Source: Arcobacter defluvii | GTDB lineage: Bacteria > Campylobacterota > Campylobacteria > Campylobacterales > Arcobacteraceae | NCBI RefSeq assembly: GCF_013201725.1 | Contig: NZ_CP053835.1 | Coordinates: 186,001 to 250,000, forward strand | Direction: 5' to 3' | DNA: 64,000 nt | Made by a program: the position numbers and the translations under genes | Part shown: in pieces, positions 35,416 through 44,742 of the stretch | How the letters are laid out: the number at the start of each line of letters is the position of its first letter | Numbering within the stretch: position 1 is the stretch's first letter | The notes under the pieces: generated by a model | Database searches by the model: none | Told to the model about the DNA's origin: nothing | The model's input: the letters and a program-made list of their open reading frames with translations, nothing else

Positions 35416-36799
35416 AATAATTTATATAAAATTGAGAACCTTTTTTTATTTCAGACTTGATTTCAAGCCTAAAATTATGTAAATTTAAAATAGATTGAAC
35501 AATAAAAAGACCTAAACCTAAAGAGTTATTCCAGCCATTATTTGAAATTCGGTAGAATTTTTGATTGATATTTTCCAACTCTTTTTCTTCTATACCTATT
35601 CCTTTATCCACAATACAAATTGAAGTTTCAGAAATATTTACAATAACTTCATTTTCAGAATATTTCAAAGCATTCTCTATTAGATTAGAAATAGCCATAG
35701 AAATAAGTGTTTCATCAACTTTTAAACTTATATCGTCTCCTATAATTAAGATTTCTCTATTTTTATATTTATCTTTTAAATCACTAATACAATTTTCAAT
35801 CAATTTTTTCATAGAGCAAGGAATTAAAAGTAGTTCTTGTTTTCCTTCTTCAAGTTTTAATGTTAGTCTTAATTTATCAATAATTTGAGACATTTTATTT
35901 GCATTTGTATGAATTTTTGTTAAAAATTTATTTTTCATAATTTGAGGTATTTGTTCATCATTTAATATGGTTTCACTATAACCTGAGATTATTGCGATTG
36001 GATTTTTAAATTCATGGGAAATTGCAGATATTATTTCATCTTTTTGTCTATTTGAAAGTTTTAGTTTTGCTGTTTGTTTTGCTTTTTGTTTCTCTTTTTT
36101 TGATAATTTCATTGCAACTTTATTTAAAAGTTTTGTAATTTTATAAAATTCATAAGTATATGTTGATTTTAGTGGAAAAGAAGTTTTTTTATTTGTTAAT
36201 TGAGTTAAAAAATATAAAACATTATCAGTCTCTTTTTTTATTCGTAAACTAATAAAGTAAGTAGCTAAAAAAGCAATGATTAGAAAAAATGTTATATACA
36301 TAAAAATTTCAAGAGTTAATTTCATAAAATTATCAGTGATTTTATTTGTATAATCTGCCATTCTTATATAATATATAGAAGTGTCTATATTGATTTTTTT
36401 TGCAATATACAATAACTGTTTTTGTACAGTTTCAGAATTTCTTGTATCTTTTCCAATTCCTACATTTTTTGCTTGAATTATTTCAACTCTATTTGCATGA
36501 TTATTTATATGAGCTAAATCTTTATCACTTTCTGCTATAACATTACCACTTTCATCAATTATTGTAATTCTTAAATTTAATTTTGTATGTAAATCTCTTA
36601 CGATACTTCTAATATTATTCATATTATTTGAATTTTTTAGAACAATAGATAATGTATCAATATTTTGTATAAGATTTTTTTCTATCTGATTTAAATATAA
36701 GTTTTTTGCCCAAAAGTAAGTAACTAAAGTGAGAGTAATTAAAATAGCAGCAAAAATTGTTATATAAGTTCTTAAAAAAAGTTGATGTATTTTTAACAA
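35414..36799 (-). CDS. phoR: sensor histidine kinase, PhoR-like
   Basis: The 461-residue membrane kinase has two helices (about 12-32 and 163-187) flanking a periplasmic sensor domain of about 130 residues. HisKA follows with AISHEFKNPIAIISGY (phospho-accepting His near 265), then HATPase motifs NLIENALKYSEN, DKGIGIEEKEL and SLGLGLFIVQSIL. It starts with TTG at 36797-36799, overlapping the regulator gene by 7 bp. Its place at the end of the pst-pho cluster suggests it answers phosphate limitation. The sizeable sensor domain leaves room for another signal. Confidence 0.85.
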   Translation of the reverse strand: MLKIHQLFLRTYITIFAAILITLTLVTYFWAKNLYLNQIEKNLIQNIDTLSIVLKNSNNMNNIRSIVRDLHTKLNLRITIIDESGNVIAESDKDLAHINNHANRVEIIQAKNVGIGKDTRNSETVQKQLLYIAKKINIDTSIYYIRMADYTNKITDNFMKLTLEIFMYITFFLIIAFLATYFISLRIKKETDNVLYFLTQLTNKKTSFPLKSTYTYEFYKITKLLNKVAMKLSKKEKQKAKQTAKLKLSNRQKDEIISAISHEFKNPIAIISGYSETILNDEQIPQIMKNKFLTKIHTNANKMSQIIDKLRLTLKLEEGKQELLLIPCSMKKLIENCISDLKDKYKNREILIIGDDISLKVDETLISMAISNLIENALKYSENEVIVNISETSICIVDKGIGIEEKELENINQKFYRISNNGWNNSLGLGLFIVQSILNLHNFRLEIKSEIKKGSQFYINY

Positions 36800-37467
36800 A
36801 AAATATAACCTTCACCCCTAATTGATCTGATATAATCTTTTGTTCCTTTAGGGTCAATTTTAGCTTTTAATCTTTTTATTGCAACATTTACTGTTTTTTC
36901 CTTTTTATCAAAAGAGTCTTCCCAAACTTTATTTAATAAATGTTCTCTTGTCATTAAAATATCTTTGTTTTTAATAAATTCTAATAATAAATCATGCTCA
37001 AGATGTGTTAATTCAACTTCTTTATCATTTATAAAAAATTTTTTATTTGAAGATTTGTAAACAATATCTTTTACTTTTAAAATATCTACTTCTTTTGAAC
37101 TTCTTTTGATAACAGCTTTTATTCTTGCGCAAAGTTCTTTAATATTAAAAGGTTTTGTTATGTAATCATCTGCATGAGAATCAAAACCTTCAATAATATC
37201 TTCATCATTATCTTTTGCACTTACATAAATAACAGGATTAGAATAACCTTGTTGTTTTATTTCATTGATAAAGCTTGTTCCTTCAATTCCTGGAAGATTT
37301 CTATCCATTAAAATCAAATCAATTTGTTCCTCATCTAAAATCTTTCTAACATTTTTATCAATTGTTAAAAAACCAATAGTTTCATAACCTTCTTTTTGTA
37401 AGGTATATTCAAGAAGTTCTAAAATATCTTCTTCATCTTCAACAATTAAAATAAGTTTATTATTCAT
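36793..37467 (-). CDS. phoB: OmpR/PhoB-family response regulator
   Basis: The 224-residue protein has a receiver domain (1-115) with the acidic pair EDEED, the phospho-acceptor aspartate in LILMDRNLPG and the lysine in ITKPFN. A winged-helix DNA-binding domain follows (125-224) with LTHLEHDLLLEFI and VAIKRLKAKIDPKGTKDYIRSIRGEGY. It is encoded between the PsiE-like gene and the kinase with overlaps on both sides. It likely binds the repeated boxes found before pstS and pstC. Confidence 0.9.
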   Translation of the reverse strand: MNNKLILIVEDEEDILELLEYTLQKEGYETIGFLTIDKNVRKILDEEQIDLILMDRNLPGIEGTSFINEIKQQGYSNPVIYVSAKDNDEDIIEGFDSHADDYITKPFNIKELCARIKAVIKRSSKEVDILKVKDIVYKSSNKKFFINDKEVELTHLEHDLLLEFIKNKDILMTREHLLNKVWEDSFDKKEKTVNVAIKRLKAKIDPKGTKDYIRSIRGEGYIFC

Positions 37468-37909
37468 CAGGATTTAACTCTTTTTTAGGGAGAACTTTTT
37501 TATTTGGTCTTTCATCATCATATTCAATAACGGTATCTCTTGAAATTTTTATAACACCTGGTGAAAATTTAATAGCAAGTATTCTAAACATAAAAAAAAC
37601 AAAGATTACAAATAATAGAAAACTAATATCAAAGTAATCTCTACCTTTATTTGTTGTTAATATAATAACATCTCGGATTAAAAATATGATGAAAATATCA
37701 ATAATATATCGAAGTCGTAAAGTCTCTTTTTTGATAAAATCAGAGACCATTTTTACAACTTCCATGATTACAATAAATTCTAACATTAAAATAATTGCTT
37801 TGTAAAACTCTTTACCTGAAGCAATTATTCCAATAAATATAATAGAAGCTGCAAGAACTTCAAAATTTGTACTAAAGTATGCTTTAATTTTATTAATAGC
37901 TTTTTTCAT
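37460..37909 (-). CDS. PsiE-family membrane protein
   Basis: The 149-residue protein has four hydrophobic helices in the pattern of the phosphate-starvation-inducible PsiE family (FEVLAASIIFIGIIASGKEF, VIMEVVKMVSDF, RYIIDIFIIFLIRDVIIL). The cytoplasmic tail is acidic and basic (IEYDDERPNKKVLPKK). The molecular function of PsiE is unknown. It is inserted between phoU and phoB and overlaps phoB by 8 bp. A TATACT lies only 7 bp before its ATG. Confidence 0.75.
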   Translation of the reverse strand: MKKAINKIKAYFSTNFEVLAASIIFIGIIASGKEFYKAIILMLEFIVIMEVVKMVSDFIKKETLRLRYIIDIFIIFLIRDVIILTTNKGRDYFDISFLLFVIFVFFMFRILAIKFSPGVIKISRDTVIEYDDERPNKKVLPKKELNPDE

Positions 37910-37931
37910 AAGAGAAAGTATACCATAAAGA

Positions 37932-38600
37932 TTATGATTGTACTATATCTCCTCCTATCTGTGCAAATTGTAATAGATTTGCTATAGAAACAGCTCTATC
38001 TGCAATTTTCTCTAATCTTCTTAATGCACTTAAAGTATCAAAATACTCTTTAGATAAATCAAGTTTTTTTGTGATTAGTTTTAAAATATTTTTTTCAATC
38101 ATTAAATATAAATCATCCGTTTTACTCTCTTCAACAATAACTCTATGATATTTTTCTTCAATATGAGCAGCATTTGTTTCATCAATAATTGAAATTGATG
38201 TTTTAAGTGATAAAAGAGCTGATTTTAATAATGGAACGGCATATTCTAAAATCATACTTGTATTTAAATCTTCAGAATATGATTTTTTGAACATTTTTGC
38301 AAAATCTTTTGCATTTGCTCCTGTTCTTACTAATTCATTTGTAATTTTTAGAAATGAAACTAATTGTCTTAAATCTTTTGCTTCAGGTGAATACAAAGCT
38401 AGAGTTGTAACAATGATATTATCAATTTCATTTGATTTAATTAGAAGTTTTTTTTCTGTAACACTTACATTTGCTAAATCTTCTATTTTTCTCTCTTCTA
38501 ATGCATTCAAACATATTTCTAATGCTTCAACAACATCAACACCAATTTTTAAAATTTCGTCTTTAATATTTTGTAATTTTGATTCATAAGGCTTTAACAT
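37932..38600 (-). CDS. phoU: phosphate transport regulator PhoU
   Basis: The 222-residue all-helical protein has two PhoU three-helix bundles. Metal-binding acidic clusters are visible in VTEKKLLIKSNEIDNIIV and LRQLVSFLKITNELVRTGANAKDFAK. PhoU links PstB activity to PhoR signalling. The start overlaps the pstB stop by one base (TAATG), giving tight translational coupling. Confidence 0.92.
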   Translation of the reverse strand: MLKPYESKLQNIKDEILKIGVDVVEALEICLNALEERKIEDLANVSVTEKKLLIKSNEIDNIIVTTLALYSPEAKDLRQLVSFLKITNELVRTGANAKDFAKMFKKSYSEDLNTSMILEYAVPLLKSALLSLKTSISIIDETNAAHIEEKYHRVIVEESKTDDLYLMIEKNILKLITKKLDLSKEYFDTLSALRRLEKIADRAVSIANLLQFAQIGGDIVQS

Positions 38601-39373
38601 TATCCAAATCTCCCTGTAATATAATCTTCTGTTTTTTTATTATGTGGATTAACAAAAATAGTTTCTGTTTCATCATATTCAATCAATTTTCCTAAATGGA
38701 AAAATGCTGTATAATCTGCAACTCTTGCTGCTTGTTGCATATTGTGAGTAACAGTGATAATTGTGTAATCTTGTTTTAATTCAAGCATTAAAGCTTCAAT
38801 TTTTTCTGTACTTATTGGATCAAGTGCAGATGTTGGTTCATCCATTAAAATAACTTCTGGTCTAACGGCAATTGTTCTAGCAATACAAAGTCTTTGTTGT
38901 TGACCTCCACTAAGTGAAGTTCCAGGTTGAGTTAATTTATCTTTTACTTCATTCCATAAACCAGATTTTATTAAAGAAGTTTCAACTAACTCATCACACT
39001 CTTTACCTTTTTTAATAATCCCATGTTTTAGTGGAGCGTAAGCTACATTGTCATAAATTGATTTTGGAAAAGGATTTGGTTGTTGAAATACCATTCCAAT
39101 TTTTTTTCTAACACTTACTTCATCAACATCTTTATCATAAATATTTTTGTTATCAATTATAATTGAACCATCAATTCTTACTATTGGAATCAAATCATTC
39201 ATTCTGTTTATACATCTTAAAAATGTTGATTTTCCACAACCAGAAGGTCCAATTAGTGCTGTTATTTTATTTTCATATAAATCTGCTGTAATATCAAATA
39301 ATGCTTGATTTGAACCATAAAATAAGTTCAAGTTCCTAACATCAATTTTACTTTTATTATCATTTGTAATCAT
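38600..39373 (-). CDS. pstB: phosphate ABC transporter ATP-binding protein
   Basis: The 257-residue ABC ATPase of the high-affinity phosphate importer has Walker [11 protein letters not shown]-loop [19 protein letters not shown] (the PstB-specific wording), ABC signature LSGGQQQR, Walker [14 protein letters not shown] and [15 protein letters not shown]. It lies 15 bp after pstA. Confidence 0.97.
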   Translation of the reverse strand: MITNDNKSKIDVRNLNLFYGSNQALFDITADLYENKITALIGPSGCGKSTFLRCINRMNDLIPIVRIDGSIIIDNKNIYDKDVDEVSVRKKIGMVFQQPNPFPKSIYDNVAYAPLKHGIIKKGKECDELVETSLIKSGLWNEVKDKLTQPGTSLSGGQQQRLCIARTIAVRPEVILMDEPTSALDPISTEKIEALMLELKQDYTIITVTHNMQQAARVADYTAFFHLGKLIEYDETETIFVNPHNKKTEDYITGRFG

Positions 39374-39388
39374 TTTTTATTTTCCTTC

Positions 39389-40576
39389 TTACCATTTAAC
39401 TTCTAATTTTTTTCTCAAATAAATTGCAATAGCATTTAATGAAATTAAGATTGTTAATAACACCATAATTCCAGCAGCAGTTTTTTCAACATACATACCT
39501 TCTGGCATTCCAGCCCAAGTAAACAATTGTGCTGGCATAACAGTTGATGCTTGTGTAACCATTGAAGGAGCATCAGGAATAAATGCAATCATTCCTATAA
39601 TAATCAATGGTGCAGTCTCTCCCATAGCTTGTGCTAACCCAATAATAGAACCAGTTAAAACTCCTGGAAATGCTAAAGGTAAAACATGGTCTTTTGTAAC
39701 TTGAATTTTATTTAATCCTAATCCATAACCCGCTTGTCTTATACTATCAGGAACAGCTCTTAGTGCTGCACGTGAACTTACAATAATAATTGGCAATGTC
39801 ATAAGCGCAAGAGTTAAACCTCCAACAAGTGGCGAACTTCTAGGCATTCCAAAAAGATTGATAAATATTGCAAGACCTAAAAGACCAAATAGTATTGAAG
39901 GAATAGCTGCAAGGTTATTGATGTTTATTTCAATAAATCTTGTAAATTTATTATCTCCTGCAAACTCTTCTAGATAAATTGCAGTCATAACTCCAATTGG
40001 GAATGCAACAAGCATTGTAATAATTAATGTTAAAACAGAACCAATAATTGCTGAATAAAGTCCTGCATATTCTGGAATTTTTGAATCACCATTAGTAAAG
40101 AAAATAGTATTAAATTTTTTTTCTATTAATCCTTGTGCATATAATTCATCAACAATTGCAATCTCTTTGTCTTTTAATTTGTGGTTATGTCCTTTTAAAT
40201 ATTGATCAACTTGATCATCTGCTAAAACCCAAAGATGTTGAGTTGAATCCATGTATTCAGGATGTTGTTTTATCAAAACAGGAATATCTCTAAGCCAAGC
40301 TCTTGAAACAATATCTCTGAATTTTTTTTCAACGGCAAATCTTGAATCATCTATTGATTTAGCATTAAAAGTAACATCAACTTTTACATAGGCAATTTTA
40401 AATGCAGGTACACCTTTTCCTACAATATCAAAAAGGAAAAATACTAAAAAAGCAACAGAAAAAATTAGTGAAGTTAATGTAAACTTTTTAAATCTTGCTG
40501 CACTTGCATGTCTACTTTTTAAAGTAGGGTCATAAAATGGATTAGTTTGTTTGTTTTTCTTTTTTCTTTTTATCAT
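39389..40576 (-). CDS. pstA: phosphate ABC transporter permease with DUF3333-type extension
   Basis: The 395-residue permease has the normal six-helix PstA core in its last 220 residues (the ALMTLPIIIVSSRAALRAVP region, and QAMGETAPLIIIGMIAFIP). After the first helix there is an extra periplasmic domain of about 110 residues (about 60-170), matching the DUF3333 insert of some PstA proteins. The first 25 residues are basic and cytoplasmic. It overlaps pstC by 4 bp. Confidence 0.95.
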   Translation of the reverse strand: MIKRKKKNKQTNPFYDPTLKSRHASAARFKKFTLTSLIFSVAFLVFFLFDIVGKGVPAFKIAYVKVDVTFNAKSIDDSRFAVEKKFRDIVSRAWLRDIPVLIKQHPEYMDSTQHLWVLADDQVDQYLKGHNHKLKDKEIAIVDELYAQGLIEKKFNTIFFTNGDSKIPEYAGLYSAIIGSVLTLIITMLVAFPIGVMTAIYLEEFAGDNKFTRFIEININNLAAIPSILFGLLGLAIFINLFGMPRSSPLVGGLTLALMTLPIIIVSSRAALRAVPDSIRQAGYGLGLNKIQVTKDHVLPLAFPGVLTGSIIGLAQAMGETAPLIIIGMIAFIPDAPSMVTQASTVMPAQLFTWAGMPEGMYVEKTAAGIMVLLTILISLNAIAIYLRKKLEVKW

Positions 40577-41502
40577 AATGTATTCACTTTATATTTTTCT
40601 TTGAATTTTCTAATTAGGGACAACGAAATCATATTTAGAATTAGAGTTACTATGAATAGTATTAATCCTAAGGCAAATGCTGATAGAGTTTCAGGTGAAT
40701 TAAACTCAAAATCTCCAACCAGTGAATTTACAATAGTTACGGTAACTGTTGTCATATCTTCAAGAGGATTCCAAGAAAGATTTGGTCTAAGTCCTGCTGC
40801 CATAACAACAATCATTGTTTCACCTAAAGCTTTTGATAAAGCTAAAAGAGATGCAGAAATAATTCCTGGCATTGCAGAAGGTAAAACAATATTTTTTATT
40901 GTTTCTCCATGAGTCATTCCTAATCCAAATGCTGCTTTTCTTTGACTATCTGGAACAGCACGAATAACATCATCAGATAAAGATGAAATTACTGGAATAA
41001 TCATAATTCCCATAACAATACCAGAAGCTAAAGCACTATTAAATGTAGCTTCTAATCCTACTGATTCTGCTACTTTAACAACAAGAGGTGCAACAGTAAT
41101 TGCAGCAAAAAATCCATAAACAACTGTTGGAATACCTGCTAAAACTTCAAGTAAAGGTTTTAAATAATCCCTTAATTTTGGACTTGCATATTCACTCATA
41201 TAAATAGCACTACCAAGCCCAATAGGAATAGAAACAGCTAATGCAATTAAAGTAATTACAAATGTTCCAGCAAAAATTGGAAGTGCTCCAAATTGGCTAC
41301 CAACAACTCCTGGACTCCAAACTGTACCAGTTATAAAATACCAAAAACTTCTTAATTTGAAAAATTCGATGGCTTCGAATAAAATTGAGAATAAAATACC
41401 AAAAGTAGTTAAAATTGAGATTGCTGCTGCACAAATAAGCCCAATTTTGATTAATTTTTCAATAAGTTCTCTCTGTTTTTTTCTCGATTCAAAAGTGCTC
41501 AA
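40573..41502 (-). CDS. pstC: phosphate ABC transporter permease
   Basis: The 309-residue inner-membrane permease has six helices and the PstC/A coupling-loop motifs, including EVLAGIPTVVYGFFA, DVIRAVPDSQRKAAFGLGM and LSKALGETMIVVMAAG. It starts with TTG at 41500-41502 after AAAGGC. A two-repeat box lies directly upstream (41544-41565), so the pstCAB-phoU genes can be induced separately from pstS. Confidence 0.95.
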   Translation of the reverse strand: MSTFESRKKQRELIEKLIKIGLICAAAISILTTFGILFSILFEAIEFFKLRSFWYFITGTVWSPGVVGSQFGALPIFAGTFVITLIALAVSIPIGLGSAIYMSEYASPKLRDYLKPLLEVLAGIPTVVYGFFAAITVAPLVVKVAESVGLEATFNSALASGIVMGIMIIPVISSLSDDVIRAVPDSQRKAAFGLGMTHGETIKNIVLPSAMPGIISASLLALSKALGETMIVVMAAGLRPNLSWNPLEDMTTVTVTIVNSLVGDFEFNSPETLSAFALGLILFIVTLILNMISLSLIRKFKEKYKVNTL

Positions 41503-41543
41503 TACTTTTGCCTTTATATTAAATTTTGTAAAATTTTAATTAA

Positions 41544-41565
41544 AGTTGATTACATAATGGTTACA
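41544..41565 (-). promoter_or_regulatory. candidate PhoB box before pstC
   Basis: Two 11-bp direct repeats on the minus strand, TGTAACCATTA and then TGTAATCAACT, match the paired 11-bp layout of PhoB boxes. They agree at 18 of 22 positions with the box before pstS. The box abuts the stop of the EAL-GGDEF gene, 42 bp upstream of the pstC start. Confidence 0.65.
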
Positions 41566-43296
41566 TTATAAGATGCTAGAAATTGGTTTGTCTGAACCTT
41601 TAGATGCTTTTTTTAAGATATTTAAGGAGTTGTCAAAATTATTTATATTTGATTCACCATTTATTTCCATAATTGCAGAAGATACAGATAATAAATCAAA
41701 TTTTCTTTCCATATTAAATCTATCTTTTGAAATAATATATCCATTCTTTTTGTCTTCTTTTGAATAGATATTTTTAGCACTATTTTTAAACTCTTCTTGA
41801 ATTTCTGCTGTTAAATCATAAACTTCTTTATATTCATAATTTTTCAATCCTACAAAAAAATCATCTCCTCCAATATGTGCAATAAAAGCATCTTTTGGAT
41901 AACGTTTTTGTAATAGTTCTGAAAAAATTAGAATTGCACGATCTCCTTGCCTAAAGCCATAAATATCATTGAAAGGTTTAAAATCATTAAAATCAAAATA
42001 GATTATATGAGTTATAACTTTTTGATTCTTTTTTAAACTTTTTTCTATAAATTTCTCAATTTGATTATTCCCTGGAAGTTTAGTAAGAGGATTTTGATTT
42101 GTTGCTATTTCAATATTTCTTTTATAAGATAAAGTTAAAAGAGAATTTAAATTTATAAAACCTTTATACTTGTCTGAATCAGTTATAAATATACCTAAAG
42201 AATCATTTGCTTTTAAATTATACATTTCAAGTATTTTATCTATGCCCCAAGAAATTTCTACAGATAAAGCAGGTTTTATATATTTTATTAATGTTGAAGA
42301 AACAGTTTGATTTTGTGCAAGTGATAATCCATATTGAGAATAAGAGATTTTTTTTATATCGCTTTCATAGATAATTCCTAAAAAGTTTTCAAATTCATCA
42401 ATAATTGGAACAAAATGTATTTTAGTATTTTCTTTAAAGTGAACAAATAAATCATACAAAGAAGTGTTTACGCTCAAAGGTGTAATTTCTTCTATAAATT
42501 CATCATTAATAATATTAGTTGCATTTAATCTTTTATCATCATTTATTAATGTGATAATATTTAAATATGTACTTGTAATATCATTTATTTGTAAAGTTGG
42601 TCTTTGAACTAAATAACCTTGAATAAAATCCGCACCAATATCTTTACAAGTATAAAACTCTTTTGCTGTTTCAATTCCTTCTGCCACAACTTGCATTCCC
42701 ATAATATGCGCCATTTCAATAATAGAAGAACAAAAAAGTTTTTTCTTTGAATCTTGGTCAATATTTGTAATAAAAAATCTATCTAATTTTATAACGTTTG
42801 CTTCACTAAAATATAAAAGTTTTAATCCTGAAACACCAATCCCAAAATCATCAATTGCAATTGTATAGCTACTTTGTTTATATTTTTGAATCATAGTAGA
42901 AAGGGCATTTTGTTCTATTGCTGTTCCTTTTTCACTTAATTCAAAACAGATTCTATCTTTATTTAAACCATATTTTTTTAAAATTTTTGCAGTATTTCCT
43001 TGAGAATATTTTTTGTTATAAATTATTCTATTGTCAAGATTATAAAAAAGTTTTATATTATCTATTTTAATTTTTGAAAATTTACTTATAGCCTTTTCTC
43101 TTAATTGTAAATCAAGTTCATATAAATAATCATCATTAAAAGCTAGGTTAAATAAATCATCAATTGATGTTAATTCTGGAATTAAATTAGTATTTCGTAA
43201 TAATGCTTCAACTGCATATATTTTGCCACTATGAGAATAGATTATAGGCTGAAAAGCATAATCAAGTTTTTCTATTATTTCAGTCCAATTTGGCAT
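41566..43296 (-). CDS. EAL-CBS-GGDEF protein (cyclic-di-GMP turnover) inside the pst cluster
   Basis: The 576-residue cytoplasmic protein has an N-terminal EAL phosphodiesterase domain (about 10-240) with its catalytic wording intact: VEALLR, CFELSEKG, AIDDFGIGVSGL, VVAEGIET. Two CBS-like repeats follow (about 270-400), which commonly sense adenine nucleotides. The C-terminal GGDEF domain (about 410-575) has the signature HIGGDDFFVG, i.e. GGDDF with aspartate where glutamate is usual, so cyclase activity is uncertain. There are no membrane helices. It sits between pstS and pstC on the same strand, behind a 25-bp hairpin. Confidence 0.88.
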   Translation of the reverse strand: MPNWTEIIEKLDYAFQPIIYSHSGKIYAVEALLRNTNLIPELTSIDDLFNLAFNDDYLYELDLQLREKAISKFSKIKIDNIKLFYNLDNRIIYNKKYSQGNTAKILKKYGLNKDRICFELSEKGTAIEQNALSTMIQKYKQSSYTIAIDDFGIGVSGLKLLYFSEANVIKLDRFFITNIDQDSKKKLFCSSIIEMAHIMGMQVVAEGIETAKEFYTCKDIGADFIQGYLVQRPTLQINDITSTYLNIITLINDDKRLNATNIINDEFIEEITPLSVNTSLYDLFVHFKENTKIHFVPIIDEFENFLGIIYESDIKKISYSQYGLSLAQNQTVSSTLIKYIKPALSVEISWGIDKILEMYNLKANDSLGIFITDSDKYKGFINLNSLLTLSYKRNIEIATNQNPLTKLPGNNQIEKFIEKSLKKNQKVITHIIYFDFNDFKPFNDIYGFRQGDRAILIFSELLQKRYPKDAFIAHIGGDDFFVGLKNYEYKEVYDLTAEIQEEFKNSAKNIYSKEDKKNGYIISKDRFNMERKFDLLSVSSAIMEINGESNINNFDNSLNILKKASKGSDKPISSIL

Positions 43297-43307
43297 AGTT
43301 TTCCTAA

Positions 43308-43373
43308 AAATTACATTATTAAGTTTTTATCTCTTTGTTCGCGTTAACAGATAAAAACTTAATAATGTAATTT
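43308..43373 (-). repeat. perfect 25-bp inverted repeat in the leader of the EAL-GGDEF gene
   Basis: The arms 43308-43332 and 43349-43373 are exactly complementary over 25 bp, with a 16-nt loop that itself can pair GTT with AAC. On the minus strand it ends in TTTTT, followed directly by AGGAAAAC and the ATG. It may act as terminator, attenuator or mRNA stabiliser. Confidence 0.7.
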
Positions 43374-43385
43374 GCATGTTAAGAT

Positions 43386-43410
43386 AAAGAAAGAGAAAAA
43401 CTCTTTCTTT
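43386..43410 (-). terminator. hairpin after pstS
   Basis: AAAGAAAGAG, a 5-nt loop and CTCTTTCTTT form a 10-bp stem just after the pstS stop. T-rich sequence lies on both sides. Together with the 25-bp hairpin it would reduce read-through from pstS. Confidence 0.55.
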
Positions 43411-43418
43411 TTTTATAA

Positions 43419-44474
43419 TTAATGTTTTAAAGATTCTAAAGTTACTTTTTCGTTATTCATAACTTTTGTTCTTGCAGCTGCTCTTACATCATCAGTTAAT
43501 GATACAAGACCAAGTTCAGTTAAGATACCATCACTTCCAATCATTTTTTCAGACATAAATAAGTTCGTATAATCTTTTAATGCTGGAACATCTTTTGCGT
43601 GTTGATTTTTAATATAGAAATACATAGATCTAGCAATTGGGTATTTACCAGATGAAATTGTTTCAACAGTTGGCATAGTATTTTCGATACTTAATCCAAC
43701 AACTTTATCTTTGTTTTCTTCTAAAAATGAATATCCAAAAATACCAATTGCAGCTTCATTTTTAGTTAATTTTTGAACGATTAAGTTGTCATTTTCACCA
43801 GACTCAACATAAACACCATCTGTTCTTAAAACAGAATAAGCTTTATATTTTTTATTTGCTTTTTCATCAGCTTTATATAAATCAGTATAAACTGGCATTT
43901 TTTCAAATACATGTTGTAATACTAATTCTTCAATAGAGTCTCTTGTCCCAGATGATTTAGGTGGTCCGTAAACAATAATTTCTCTATTTGGTAAAGATGC
44001 ATCAATATCTGACCATTTTTTATATGGATTTGCAATTAATGTTTTACCATCTTTTGATGGAACTTCTTGAGCTACTGCTAATGCTAATTGTTCTTTTGTT
44101 ACATTGAACCCTTTAACTTTTGCAGATTGAGCAATTGCAATACCATCAAATCCAATTAATGCTTCAGTGATATCTGTTACACCATTTTCTTCACACATTT
44201 TAAATTCTTTGTCTTTCATTCTTCTTGAAGCATTTGTGATATCTGGAGTATTTAAATCAACACCAGCACAAAATAGTTTCATTCCTCCACCAGTACCAGT
44301 TGATTCAACTACAGGAGTAGGAAATTTTGTAGTAGCTCCAAATTCTTCAGCTACTGATGATGAAAAAGGATATACAGTAGAAGAACCAACAATTTTAATT
44401 TGGTCTCTTGCACTTAACGTAGTTGCTAATAAAGCACTTGCAATTAAAGCCATAGATGTTTTTTTGAAAGTCAT
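43419..44474 (-). CDS. pstS: phosphate-binding protein PstS
   Basis: The 351-residue periplasmic phosphate receptor has signal peptide MKKTSMALIASALLATTLSA-like (cleavage after about residue 22). The binding-site segments IKIVGSSTVYPFSSSVAEEF, ESTGTGGGMKLFCAG, YGPPKSSGTRDSIEELV and AAIGIFGYSF match the PstS family. It leads the phosphate cluster behind its own box and is separated from pstC by the c-di-GMP gene and hairpins, which would allow it to be made in excess. Confidence 0.95.
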   Translation of the reverse strand: MTFKKTSMALIASALLATTLSARDQIKIVGSSTVYPFSSSVAEEFGATTKFPTPVVESTGTGGGMKLFCAGVDLNTPDITNASRRMKDKEFKMCEENGVTDITEALIGFDGIAIAQSAKVKGFNVTKEQLALAVAQEVPSKDGKTLIANPYKKWSDIDASLPNREIIVYGPPKSSGTRDSIEELVLQHVFEKMPVYTDLYKADEKANKKYKAYSVLRTDGVYVESGENDNLIVQKLTKNEAAIGIFGYSFLEENKDKVVGLSIENTMPTVETISSGKYPIARSMYFYIKNQHAKDVPALKDYTNLFMSEKMIGSDGILTELGLVSLTDDVRAAARTKVMNNEKVTLESLKH

Positions 44475-44516
44475 TTTTATCTCCGATAATTTTTTTTACC
44501 GTGAAAGTTTAATGTT

Positions 44517-44538
44517 AGTTGGTTACATTTTGGTTACT
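44517..44538 (-). promoter_or_regulatory. candidate PhoB box before pstS
   Basis: Two 11-bp direct repeats on the minus strand, AGTAACCAAAA and then TGTAACCAACT, lie 43 bp before the pstS ATG. The same arrangement occurs before pstC with 18 of 22 identical bases. Confidence 0.65.
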
Positions 44539-44549
44539 ATAAGGAATAG

Positions 44550-44738
44550 TTAGTTTTGTTGTTTAATAAATTTTTCTTGAAATTCTTGGTAAGTTCTTAC
44601 GAAAAGTTCTTCGTTATCTTCAGGTTTATAAATAACTGCTTTTACCCAAATGTCATTTTCTTGTATCTTACAGAAATTTAGAGGAATATAAAATTTTTTA
44701 TTTTTGTAGTGAATATAAGTTGTATTTAGTTCTATCAT
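44550..44738 (-). CDS. small DUF1653-like protein
   Basis: The 62-residue protein has the layout of DUF1653: THYIHYKN-like opening (TYIHYKNKKFYIPLNFCKI), a central VKAVIYKPEDNEELFVRTYQEF, and a short basic tail. Function is unknown. It lies between pstS and prfA. Its stop is 11 bp upstream of the pstS box, so it is probably expressed independently. Confidence 0.55.
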   Translation of the reverse strand: MIELNTTYIHYKNKKFYIPLNFCKIQENDIWVKAVIYKPEDNEELFVRTYQEFQEKFIKQQN

Positions 44739-44742
44739 AGAT

